64,000 bases of DNA from Owenia fusiformis (lineage: Eukaryota; Annelida; Polychaeta; Sabellida; Oweniidae), in assembly GCA_903813345.2 (NCBI GenBank), contig CAIIXF020000011.1, positions 35,932,166 to 35,996,165 on the forward strand, given 5' to 3'. Of the stretch, positions 11,473 to 24,400 are shown piece by piece (position 1 is the stretch's first letter; the number at the start of each line of letters is the position of its first letter). A model generated the notes under the pieces. It was not told the DNA's origin. It was given only the letters and a program-made list of their open reading frames with translations, and ran no database searches. Position numbers and translations under genes: made by a program.

Positions 11473-14400
11473 GGAGAGTGTTAAATGGCAGAGATCATAT
11501 GGGAGAGCATCTCGTACAGTTAACATTGAGGCCAACTTTGCACCATTCAACTCAGATATATAACTGGTTGTGTCCTTTTAATATATTGTAGGTCGTGGAG
11601 ATCAGTCCTTGTTTTCCTCTCTTCATCCTGCAGTTGTGCAGGGATTACCACGAGAGAGTGTTAAATGGCAGAGATCATATGGGAGAGCATCTCGTACAGT
11701 TAACATTGAGGCCAACTTTGTACGTGCCATTCAACCAAAATATATAAATGGTTGTGTCCCTTTTATATATTGTAGGTCATGGAGATCAGTCCTTGTTTTC
11801 CTCTCTTCATCCTGCAGTTGTGCAGGGATTACCACGAGAGAGTGTTAAATGGCAGAGATCATATAGGAGAGCATCTCGTACAGTTAACATTGAGGCCAAC
11901 TTTGTGCCATTCAACCCAGATATATAACTTGTTGTGTCCCTTTAATATATTGTAGGTCATGGAGATCAGTCCTTGTTTTCCTCTCTTCATCCTGCAGTTG
12001 TGCAGGGATTACCACGAGAGAGTGTTAAATGGCAGAGATCGTATGGGAGAGCATCTCGTACAGTTAACATTGAGGCCAACTTTGTACGTGCCATTCAACC
12101 AAAATATATAAATGGTTGTGTCCCTTTAATATATTGTAGGTCATGGAGATCAGTCCTTGTTTTCCTCTCTTCATCCTGCAGTTGTGCAGGGATTACCACG
12201 AGAGAGTGTTAAATGGCAGAGATCATATGGGAGAGCATCTTGTACAGTTAACATTGAGGCCAACTTTGTGCCATTCAACCCTGATATATGAATGGTTGTG
12301 TCCCTTTAATATATTTTAGGTCATGGAGATCAGTCCTTGTTTTCCTCTCTTCATCCTGCAGTTGTGCAGGGATTACCACGAGAGAGTGTTAAATGGCAGA
12401 GATCATATGGGAGAGCATCTCGTACAGTTAACATTGAGGCCAACTTTGTACTATTCAACCCAGATATATAAATGGTTGTGTCCCTTTAATATATTGTAGG
12501 TCATGGAGATCAGTCCTTGTTTTCCTCTCTTCATCCTGCAGTTGTGCAGGGATTACCACGAGAGAGTGTTAAATGGCAGAGATCATATGGCAGAGCATCT
12601 CGTACAGTTAACATTGAAGCCAACTTTGTACCATTCAACCCAGATATATAAATGGTTGTGTCCCTTTAATATATTGTAGGTCATGGAGATCAGTCCTTGT
12701 TTTCCTCTCTTCATCCTGCAGTTGTGCAGGGATTACCACGAGAGAGTGTTAAATGGCAGAGATCATATGGGAGAGCATCTCGTAAAGTTAACATTGAGGC
12801 CAACTTTGTACTATTCAACCCAGATATATAAATGGTTGTGTCCCTTTAATATATTGTAGGTCATGGAGATCAGTCCTTGTTTTCCTCTCTTCATCCTGCA
12901 GTTGTGCAGGGATTACCACGAGAGAGTGTTAAATGGCAGAGATCATATGAGAGAGCATCTCGTACAGTTAACATTGAGGCCAACTTTGTACCATTCAACT
13001 CAGATATATAAATGGTTGTGTCCCTTTAATATATTGTAGGTCATGGAGATCAGTCCTTGTTTTCCTCTCTTCATCCTGCAGTTGTGCAGGGATTACCATG
13101 AGAGAGTGTTAAATGGCAGAGATCATATGGGAGAGCATCTCGTACAGTTAACATTGAGGCCAACTTTGTACCATTCAACTCAGATATATAAATGGTTGTG
13201 TCCCTTTAATATATTGTAGGTCATGGAGATCAGTCCTTGTTTTCCTCTCTTCATCCTGCAGTTGTGCAGGGATTACTACGAGAGAGTGTTAAATGGCAGG
13301 GATCATATGGGAGAGCATCTCGTACAGTTAACATTGAGGCCAACTTTGTACTATTCAACCCAGATATATAAATGGTTGTGTCCCTTTAATATATTGTAGG
13401 TCGTGGAGATCAGTCCTTGTTTTCCTCTCTTCATCCTGCAGTTGTGCAGGGATTACCACGAGAGTGTTAAATGGCAGAGATCATATGGGAGAGCATCTCG
13501 TACAGTTAACATTGAGGCCAACTTTGTACTATTCAACCCAGATATATAAATGGTTGTGTCCCTTTAATATATTGTAGGTCGTGGAGATCAGTCCTTGTTT
13601 TCCTCTCTTCATCCTGCAGTTGTGCAGGGATTACCACGAGAGAGTGTTAAATGGCAGAGATCATATGGGAGAGCATCTCGTACAGTTAACATTGAGGCCA
13701 ACTTTGTACGTGCCATTCAACCAAAATATATAAATGGTTGTGTCCCTTTAATATATTGTAGGTCATGGAGATCAGTCCTTGTTTTCCTCTCTTCATCCTG
13801 CAGTTGTGCAGGGATTACTACGAGAGAGTGTTAAATGGCAGAGATCATATGGGAGAGCATCTCGTACAGTTAACATTGAGGCAAACTTTGTGCCATTCAA
13901 CCCAGATATGTAAATGGTGGTGTCCCTTTAATATATTGTAGGTCATGGAGATCAGTCCTTGTTTTCCTCTCTTCATCCTGCAGTTGTGCAGGGATTACCA
14001 CGAGAGAGTGTTAAATGACAGAGATCGTATGGGAGAGCATCTCGTACAGTTAACATTGAGGCCAACTTTGTACCATTCAACCCAGATATATAAATGGTTG
14101 TGTCCCTTTAATATATTGTAGGTCATGGAGATCAGTCCTTGTTTTCCTCTCTTCATCCTGCAATTGTGCAGGGATTACCACGAGAGAGTGTTAAATGGCA
14201 GAGATCATATGGGAGAGCATCTTGTACAGTTAACATTTAGGCCAACTTTGTACCATTCAACCCAGATATATAACTGGTTGTGACCCTTTAATATATTGTA
14301 GGTCATGGAGATCAGTCCTTGTTTTCCTCTCTTCATCCTGCAGTTGTGCAGGGATTACCACGAGAGAGTGTTAAATGGCAGAGATCATATGGGAGAGCAT

Positions 14401-15352
14401 CTCGTACAGTTAACATTGAGGCCAACTTTGTACCATTCAACCCAGATATGTAAATGGTGGTGTCCCTTTAATATATTGTAGGTCATGGAGATCAGTCCTT
14501 GTTTTCCTCTCTTCATCCTGCAGTTGTGCAGGGATTACCATGAGAGAGTGTTAAATGACAGAGATCGTATGGGAGAGCATCTCGTACAGTTAACATTGAG
14601 GCCAACTTTGTACGTGCCATTCAACCAAAATATATAAATGGTTGTGTCCCTTTAATATATTGTAGGTCATGGAGATCAGTCCTTGTTTTCCTCTCTTCAT
14701 CCTGCAGTTGTGCAGGGATTACCACGAGAGTGTTAAATGGCAGAGATCATATGGGAGAGCATCTCGTACAGTTAACATTGAGGCCAACTTTGTACCATTC
14801 AACCCAGATATATAAATGGTGGTGTCCCTTTAATATATTGTAGGTCATGAAGATCAGTCCTTGTTTTCCTCTCTTCATCCTGCAGTTGTGCAGGGATTAC
14901 CACGAGAGAGTGTTAAATGGCAGGGATCATATGGGAGAGCATCTCGTACAGTTAACATCGAGGCCAACTTTGTGCCATTCAACCCAAATATATAAATGGT
15001 TGTGTCCCTTTAATATATTGTAGGTCATGGAGATCAGTCCTTGTTATCCTCTTTTCATCCTGCAGTTGTGCAGGGATTACCACGAGAGAGTGTTAAATGG
15101 CAGAGATCATATGGGAGAGCATCTTGTACAGTTAACATTGAGGCCAACTTTGTACCATTCAACCCAGATATATAAATGGTGGTGTCCCTTTAATATATTG
15201 TAGGTCATGGAGATCAGTCCTTGTTTTCCTCTCTTCATCCTGCAGTTGTGCAGGGATTACCACGAGAGAGTGTTAAATGGCAGAGATCATATGGGAGAGC
15301 ATCTCGTACAGTTAACATCGAGGCAAACTTTGTACCATTCAACCCTGATATT
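11473..15352 (+). repeat. Acceptor-spanning minisatellite, ~180 bp x 21 (TRAPPC10)
   Basis: Each unit contains ~50 bases of intron end (ttaatatattgtag), the AG acceptor and ~135 bases of the head of TRAPPC10 visible exon 1 (GDQSLFSSLHPAVVQ onward). There are 21 acceptor-bearing copies plus a 5' partial. In the exon frame nearly every copy runs into a stop in gatatataa; only the last copy (acceptor 15201-15203) goes on to ..PDILPLDTDRT. Four copies (near 11720, 12085, 13705 and 14613) carry a 5-base insertion that creates tttGTACGT, a possible 5' splice site. Copies differ by only a few substitutions, so the amplification is recent or homogenised. Confidence 0.95.
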
Positions 15353-15418
15353 CTACCACTTGACACAGACAGGACGTTGTTGGGGCAACCTTTCTTCCAT
15401 ATCTATTGGACTGAATGT
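15204..15418 (+). CDS. TRAPPC10: TRAPPC10 visible exon 1
   Basis: Begins with two bases of a split codon after ttgtag and ends TGT before GTAAGG. It encodes GDQSLFSSLHPAVVQ...QPFFHIYWTEC, the start of the conserved N-terminal half. Its first ~135 bases are the template of the 180-bp array. Confidence 0.93.
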
Positions 15419-18400
15419 GTAAGGATGTAGCTTTTACTTCTTTTATCTTTCAATCATTGAAGCAACTTGCCTGCTTCAGCAACAATCTCAATTGAGAATT
15501 TGAAAAATCCAGTGAATTCAAAAATGTTATCTCCTAACAGCCTAGATGCGAGAAGAAATAATCTTGATTTTTGTCATTCAAAATTCAGTCAAGCTAATGT
15601 CATATCTGAAATCTACGTGAAAAAGTACATCTAAAAGACCCCATGCTATAAAATCACAAGAAGTGAAATATCTTTTCTTGTATTGGACAGATAATATTTT
15701 CCTCTACTAGACATATTTTAATTTGCATAACTATTAGATACACATGGGTGATATGACAGTTGATCCACTCAACTGATAAGTATTCAAGTTAAAGGGAACT
15801 TTCTACTATACCTGCCGTGCTATCTGACCTGAATGAACCAGAACCATTCAAATCTTTTATTAAACTGTAAATAACCAAGGGTTCAGCTTTTTGGGTCACT
15901 ATGTATACCAGTAATTATCCCATCGAACGAAGTTCGGAGGGATATAGGGAACGCCTCCGTCCGTCCGTCCGTACGTATGTCCGTCCGTCCGTCTGTCCGT
16001 CCGTCCGTCCGGGCAATAACTCAAATACCGTTGGCCCGATTTTGTTCATATTTTGTACACATATACCCTATGGGGGTAGAAGTTCTGCTCGAAAGCCGAT
16101 TTTCAAAATGGCCGCTCATTTCAAAATGGCGGCCATTTTAGTGCCGATTTTACAGTAATTTAGGTGCAATATGTAAAACTGTAATAGCAATATGTTTTAA
16201 ATGTAAAAAAATTATAAAGGACATTAATAGTGCTACAAATGTAGATATTAAAGAAGCACATGGCAGCCATCTTGAAAAATGGCGGCCTTTACTCGTCATT
16301 TTACGATTTTTGCTGTAACTCAAAAAATAGTGGAGCGATTTTGTTCATATTTGGTATGTGAATACTATAAGCATTGCACACTGTCTAAAGACACTTTTGG
16401 TAGAAGGCGGCCATTTTGAAAAATGGCCGCCATTTTGACGTATTTTACTATAACTCAAAAAGTAGTGGAGCGATTTTGTTCATATTTGGTATGTGAATAC
16501 TATAAGCATGGCACATTGTCCTATGACACTTTGGGTAGAAGGTGGCCATTTTGAAAAAAAATTGAAAAGTGGCCGCCATTTTAACGTATTTTACTATAAC
16601 TCGAAAAGTAGTGGAGCGATTTTGTTCATATTTGGTATGTGAATACTATAAGCATGGCACACTGTCCTATGACACTTTTGGTAGAAGGCGGCCATTTTGA
16701 AAAATGGCCGCCATTTTAACGTATTTTACTAAAACTCGAAAAGTAGTGGAGCGATTTTGTTCATATTTGGTATGTGAATACTATAAGCATGGCACACTGT
16801 CTATTTCTAATGACACTTTTGGTAGAAGGTGGCCATTTTGAAAAATAGCCGCCATTTTAACATATTTTACTATGACTCGAAAAGTAGTAGAGCGATTTTG
16901 TTCATATTTGATATGTGAATACTTTAAGCATGGCACATTGTCTAATAAAACTTTGGGGAGAAGTCAGCCATTTTGAAAAATGGCCACCATTTTTATGTGT
17001 GTTATTTTACAAGTACGTGTGCAATTTTTCAAAAATTTTAGAGGTGGCTACTTAAAAGCATATTATTTCTTCTGATGACAACTTGGCTAGTGAGCAACCA
17101 TTTTGAAAATGGTGGCCTTTCTGGTGTGTTGTTTTTATGATATTTGCTATTCGTTTGTAAAAATGCCAGCCATTTCTGTTCGATGGGATTCGCTACGCTT
17201 TGGCGTTGCCGTTGTTCTGGTTACATTATAAAACATGTTATAATACACTTCAATTTTATTTAGGATATTGATGCATACAAGCTACATGTGAGGGATGACA
17301 TCACTAATTGGTTGACAGTGCTGAAGGCTCGTAACATCCCTGATTGGCTAATTGTTGTCGTCACAAATGACGAGAGTAAAGTTAAAAACAAGCTTTTGCC
17401 AAGGACGTCAGTTCTTGATAAAGTGAAGTCTGACTTCTGTACTAAGCAGAGTGATAGGTACATACACTCCCCTCCATAAGTTTTGCAACTGGAAGCCTCC
17501 TTATAGATTACATATCAAAGCAATTCATCAGTCATAAAATCCCAAACTTGTAAATTAGGACCAAAATACAGATTAAGCATTCACAGGCTTTGATTTGCCA
17601 TTTAAAGGAAACTTGTAGTTGCCAAGCTTATGTAGGGGAGAGTAATTGCTTTGAAGTGTCAACTTGACAATCTCAGCAGATCAGTAATAAAGCCTAATAG
17701 GCTGAATATAGCTGCTATATTGTATGTTATTGCCATAACAACAATAGTGCATACAAATCTGATATCATATTATGAGTTGTTGCTGTAGTTACTATGGTTC
17801 CCATTATTGTGGCGAATTTGATCAGTTATGTTCAATTAGTCTAATATTTTCAACATTTTGTTTTGTTTTCAATTAGTCTTATATATACAAAATATTTACC
17901 ATGTTCTCTCAAAAAATTCACTGTGCTGACTCACATAAGTGATGTCTCCGACAACAAAATTTTTGATTTTTCGAAGATACATTAATAACATTATACAAGT
18001 AAATGTTAACCATACATGAACATGCTCAGTACCAACCTCACGATTGTATATGCTCACGATTGTATATGCTCACGATAGTATATGCTCACGATAGTATATG
18101 CTCACGATTGTATATGCTCACGATTGTATATGCTCACGATAGTATATGCTCACGATTGTATATGCTCACGATAGTATATGCTCACGATTGTATATGCTCA
18201 CGATTGTATATGCTCACAATTGTATATGCTCACGATAGTATATGCTCACGATTGTATATGCTCACAATTGTATATGCTCACGATTGTATATGCTCACGAT
18301 TGTATATGCTCACAATAGTATATGCTCACGATTGTATATGCTCACGATTGTATATGCTCACGATTTTATATGCTCACGATAGTATATGCTAACGATTGTA

Positions 18401-21400
18401 TAAGCTCACGATTGTATATGCTCACGATTGTACATGCTCACGATAGTATATGCTCACGATTGTATATGCTCACGATTGTATATGCTCACGATTTTATATG
18501 CTCAGTGTACCTCAATTCTATCTTATGCTTTTGAAATTATTCATTGTTGAAGAATGTGTAATGGTGTCTGATTTAGAGATGTAAGTCAATAAAAGTCAAT
18601 GTTACTCTGCTCCTCAAAGTTCAACTTTATTGGTATGATTGAATTAAAAGTTGGCCTTCACATTTTCACTTGAAGGACAAGTTATTTTGTCTCTTAGACA
18701 GAATTACTAAAATCTAATTTACAAAATGACATGTTCTTTATTACTAAAATGTACTTCCATTTATGCAAATATGTCTTTATTTTAATCTTAAACGAAATAA
18801 AAAGTTGGTAATTGGGTTCTAAATTACACCTAATCACCCTTGGGAAATAAGTATTTAACGTGATTTGAACTGTAATTTGTGTCCTTTGTAAATTGTTTTA
18901 GTTTTTGCTAAAGATATTCCATGCATGACATTCCTCGATCGTTTATGTCAGTTGCCAATGTTGCAAAAAGTACTTGAAAAGGGGAATTGAATTTGCAAAA
19001 TGTACCTCACGGTTGAAAGTATGTGCCTTTTGAAAGATATTGCAGGAGTATGGGAAAAGGGGAATTAGGGTTGTATGTTTTAAGTTCTATTGTGCTAAGA
19101 ACTATTCACTCAGCATTGGTGTATTCGGAGTGTCTTATATGGTAATAATTGTAATGATCATTATTTTTTGCTGATTGTTTTTGCTTTCATTTCTCAGTTC
19201 TATCTTTAAGAATGTTTCGGTCCTAGGCCTATATTTTACCATTTTGGAGACAAGGAACACTTCTTAGCCTTAAAGCTTTAATTTACTTCAGGTGCACAGT
19301 TTTGACTGATCCATTTAAGAAGAATGAGGCCAAGACACTGGAATCGTGGTATTACTTGTTGCTGCGCATCAGAACTCTACTACTAGATGCCTATAACAGA
19401 AATCTTGGCAGGTTTGAAGAAAATATGAGATTTCAGAGGGAGAAACGAGTCGAGTCTGGTTGGAAATTTACAGATTACTTTCTCTTGCAAGTAAGATACC
19501 CTATCAATACAGGGCGTCCATAAAGTCTCTATACTAGTTAATGGTCTTTATACTTTAATACAGACTTTATAATCATTTCTAACCTTTTGAAACCCAGGCT
19601 CTAAACTTGGTATGAATTCAGAGAATTTTTGCCAGCTTTTGAGATTTTACTACATTCACATACATATTTACAACAGGTGGTGCTCAAATTAGTAAAATTA
19701 GTCTTCACAGATCATTTCTACACATTTAAAAGTTATTTTGTGTAAATTGGATGAAATTTGTTCAAATTAGAGCAATTTTAGTGAAAAGTGTTGTGACAGA
19801 TTATCTCGTCACTCTGGGTTTCAAGGTCATTTCTAAGATGACAAGAAATCTTGTCACTCTGGGTAGTCAAGAGGTTAAGATAATGCAATCTGCTCACCAA
19901 GGTGTTATGGACTTAAACACCTCTGAAAAATACATGTAACCAGTAGATAATGTTTCTGGGTGTACATTTCAGTCGTGTGAAAGCGAGTTAAACCTATTAT
20001 TAATTTTGAATATGAGAACCTAAGACCAGAATATGCAAGGGACAAATGCGGAAATTAATCTCTGTTTTACTGCAAATGATCTTATTAGATTTTAGGAAAT
20101 ATATTAAAATCATGTCAATTAATCTAGAATTCAGCACTGATGAGTGCACCTGAAATCTTTGTTGTGTACCCAGAATTTCACCCATATAATATATAAGATA
20201 TTGTATATAAGATCCAATATTTAATGTTGAAAATAGCATGATGATAAATCATATGATAAAATCAATAACAATTCAGTTCATGAGTTTTCAAAAGAATTTT
20301 AAGAGAATATAATTTTGTGCTCTCTTATATGTTACACTACATGCATGCCAAAAATCATCTAAATAAATGATTTGATATTTAATGTGCATGCAATGTTATT
20401 GTCCAGGAGGAGCTAGCATTTGTATATGAAATGCTAGGAGCAAATGAAGAAGCTCTGGTGCAGTATGATGAGCTAGATGCCCTTTTCACCCAGTTCGTCC
20501 TCAACCATTCAATGGGAGGTTAGTCAGTTAGTATAGAGAGATTCATATAATGAATACATGTCGTGATCGGAAGGTAGGGTTTAATAAAGGCTATTATCGC
20601 AATGTAATTCATACTTTTAAGCAATGTTTGTATTGAGTTACCGATTGTGTATTATTATTGTAATCACAATCACATAATTGCTAGGGAGAAATCTTGAAAC
20701 CTCTCATTAGTCAGTCAGCAAGACAGTTCTCACATCTATATGGTTTTATTTATACAAGCTTGTATGAGACTGTCATACATTGAGCCAGGTGAAATTATCA
20801 ATTTTGCCAATAACCAATTTGCATAAATTTTTGTTTTCTATTTTGTTGTTAATTAAAGAATATGGCCAAAACATTCCAATGTTGCATTAACTTTGCTGTT
20901 TTTGTTTATCCTGACCAAGAATATGTCAAATGACATATGCAGAAGTTCAAGGAGTCACTAAAATGCTTATTCCATGGAATTGTTCATTTTAGCTTATCAG
21001 TGCTCAAATTTCCTCAAACAAGATCTGATAGAACAAAGAGGTTTCTTTCCTGTCTTAGAAGTATTAACATTAGTATTATGGACACTCTTGACTTTTATGT
21101 AAGACCACTTATGAGTTGAATATAGATTATTCATTATCATTTTCAGATGTCTCTGAGTGGCTCTTCTCCTTCATCGAACCCCCAAGTACGTGGGAAGGCG
21201 TCACACTTGAGAAGCCAATCAATTTTAAAAAGAGGGAGTTAATACGGCAAAACAAAGCATCCCTGCTGGACTTCAGAAACTATTTGTTTTCCCGTCAGTG
21301 CAGTATCTTGTTGTCTCTAAAAAGACCATGGGAGCTAGCACAAAGAGCTATGGAGTTCCTACATAACTGTGTACAAGAGGTTGCCATATTAGAGGTATTG

Positions 21401-24400
21401 AAAAAGGCCTGGTGGTAACGGAAGTTTGCACACTTAGTCATACTGATCCTGGTTGAATGTAAACTTGTATAAAGAATTGTATTAAATGGATTAAGATCAA
21501 CATCAAAAAATATCTTCTTTTTGTATTTATTTTAGGAGTGATCATTAGATATACTAGAAAAAACTGTTTTGAGGTCAATATGGAGAGATCTGTAATTTAC
21601 TAGGTCACCAGATAAGCCAAGATCCCATATTTAGTTTGAACCTAAACAAGAAAAAACTTCATTGCTGAAAAAAAGTTGCATAAAACGAGATTCACGAGTC
21701 AGACAGAGTGTGACATAAGCATCCATAAAGAGTTCGCTTCTTTCTATTAGGGTCAGCTTAACCTCTCAGCACTTAAAAAAGCCAGGGAAAAATGTTTTAT
21801 TCATCATTCAAATATGACCCATGGGTCTGAAATCATTATGAAAAAAGCCTGCTGTCAGCCCTTATTGTGTGTAACATATAATCATCAGATTTGATTCAGG
21901 TTTCTAAAGATTCCTAATAATATGTTCTATTGAACACAGACTGAATAGCCTTTGTTATTCTAATGCTATTTCCAAACAGCAGTGAACTGGAAAGTTTTCT
22001 GAGAAGTTGATGGATTTTCAATAAAATGTCAAAATAACTTTTTATTTCCTTGATTAATTCAATGTGGATAGCCTGAATAAATACTGTAAAACTTGAAGTT
22101 TAAACACCTCTAAATCTGGTCACCTACATAACATGTGAATGATTTCTTGATCATACTTTTATCGGTCACAGGTTCCCATGGGGTCGTGAGTTCAAGACAA
22201 ATGAGCTACTTGCATTTATTCTATGTTAAGGACAGGGTGCATGTTGGGAAATTTTCTGCATTCCTCAATTGAGTCACATGTTATTTTTCAAACATGAATA
22301 ACTCCTTCCCCACATTGTCTACATCTTCCAAGTTTGCACAAAGAGTGCACCTCTGTGCCTAGAAAAGCCTTGTGAGAAGGTTTGTTTTGTAAAATGTATA
22401 AAAAATGAGGAAATTCAGTGAAAAAAATTCCTGAACATTTTCTGATTTTTTTCACTGAATTTTCTTGTTTTTTATACACTTTATCAAAACATTCTTCTCA
22501 CAAGTCTTTTCTAGGCATATAAGTGCACTCTTTGTGCAAAACTGGAAGATATAGACAATGAAGGGAAGGAGTGATTCTTGTTTGAAAAATAACATGTGAC
22601 TCAATTGAGGAATGCAGAAAATTTCCCATCATGCACCCTGACCTTAAAAACCTCAAAATGGGTTCACTTCACAATCCAAAAACCTTTTGCTTGTTCTAGT
22701 TGGGTTTGAATTCGACAGGCTTGCTGTGATAAACATGCATTTGTTTGTAGGTTGCCATGCCGCCTGGCTCTATATCATGCTGGGTGTTTGTTAGTTGCCT
22801 AGAGATCCTACAGGCGTGTGAACACTTCAAAGAAGTTGAGGCATACTCACTTTTCACAGCAAGTTTATGGGAATACGCCAGAAAAAAGGTCAGACACATG
22901 TATTTTAGCTCTGATTGGTTAATATCATTATTACACATATTAATATAATTCTCCAGATATTGCATTTATGCACATCAAATGAACTTTGTATTGGAGGTGT
23001 CATTGGTCAGATACCCTTTGCATTCGTTCAACTTTGCTTCTCAAAAGAGAGCTTGTCTTCACTCTCACTTTTCAATAAATCTGAATTCACTGCGCTAATC
23101 TGAGTTTGTCGTCGGGGCTGCTAAGCTGTAATATAGTCTACAAGGCAGAGGATAGTATATAACTAGACTCTGCATGCAGGGCATATGCCAGACAGGACAT
23201 GATTTAACATACATGTATCAGCGTATGAAAATTAAAAGAAACTGAATTATATTTATGGAACAGAAGAAGATCTTGGATAACCAAAAAATGATGACATCAC
23301 AAAACACATAAGTTATGATATACCCCTTCTGAAATTATTTTGACCCACTCCTCGTACAATGCCATAATAACTACTTCTGTATTTTATGTACTTCAGCTGC
23401 TTGAACTTGGCAAACTCTGTGGGCTTCTACCAGGAGATGATCCAACAACACAGCAACTTACAGCAGTGGTTGACCTCATAGCTGGAATCAGCCAAATATC
23501 TGGTACGTACATGGGTGAGTTATGGCTATTAATTTCAAATGAAATGCTTGCCCCCATTTCAGTTTTCATGAGATACCTATAGAACCAAGAATTATGAGAA
23601 GCATCCTAAGGAATGTATTTGTAGGGAAATTGAAAGTGTTGCTTGCTATTTTGTCACCCCTGTAAATCTTATTCCGCCGGTGCCATTGGTGAAACTAAAT
23701 TATTGTATAGGTTTAGATGTTATTATGTTTTGCAGGATCTGGGAATTCCAGTGGGCCAGTTGAGAAACTAAATTATTGCATAGGTTTAGATGTTATTATG
23801 TTTGTATAGGTTTAGATGTTATTATGTTTTGCAGGATCTGGGAATTCCAGTGGGCCAGTTGAGAAACTAAATTATTGTATAGGTTTAGATGTTATTATGT
23901 TTTGCAGGATCTGAGAATTCCAGTGGGCCAGTTGAGAAACTAAATTATTGTATAGGTTTAGATGTTATTATGTTTTGCAGGATCTGAGAATTCCAGTGGG
24001 CCAGTTGAGAAACTAAATTATTGTATAGGTTTAGATGTTATTATGTTTTGCAGGATCTGAGAATTCCAGTGGGCCAGTTGAGAAACTAAATTATTGTATA
24101 GGTTTAGATGTTATTATGTTTTGCAGGATCTGAGAATTCCAGTGGGCCAGTTGAGAAACTAAATTATTGTATAGGTTTAGATGTTATTATGTTTTGCAGG
24201 ATCTGAGAATTCAAGTGGGCCAGTTGAGAAACTAAATTATTGCATAGGTTTAGATGTTATTATGTTTTGCAGGATCTGAGAATTCCAGTGGGCCAGTTGA
24301 GAAACTAAATTATTGCATAGGTTTAGATGTTATTATGTTTTGCAGGATCTGAGAATTCCAGTGGGCCAGTTGAGAAACTGAGTGAGGCATTACAGACTAA

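Noticed and set aside
11609-13834. Repeated 79-codon open frames as separate small genes
   Set aside because: They are units of the 180-bp array carrying the 5-base insertion; their coding part is a copy of the TRAPPC10 exon head.
15201-15210. Recursive splicing (AG directly followed by GT) at array copies
   Set aside because: The AG|GTCATGG context lacks a usable donor consensus after the GT, so zero-length-exon splicing is not supported by sequence.
18003-18534. Open frames of 129 and 70 codons (YAHDCICSRLYM..)
   Set aside because: Translation of a 16-bp minisatellite in an intron.
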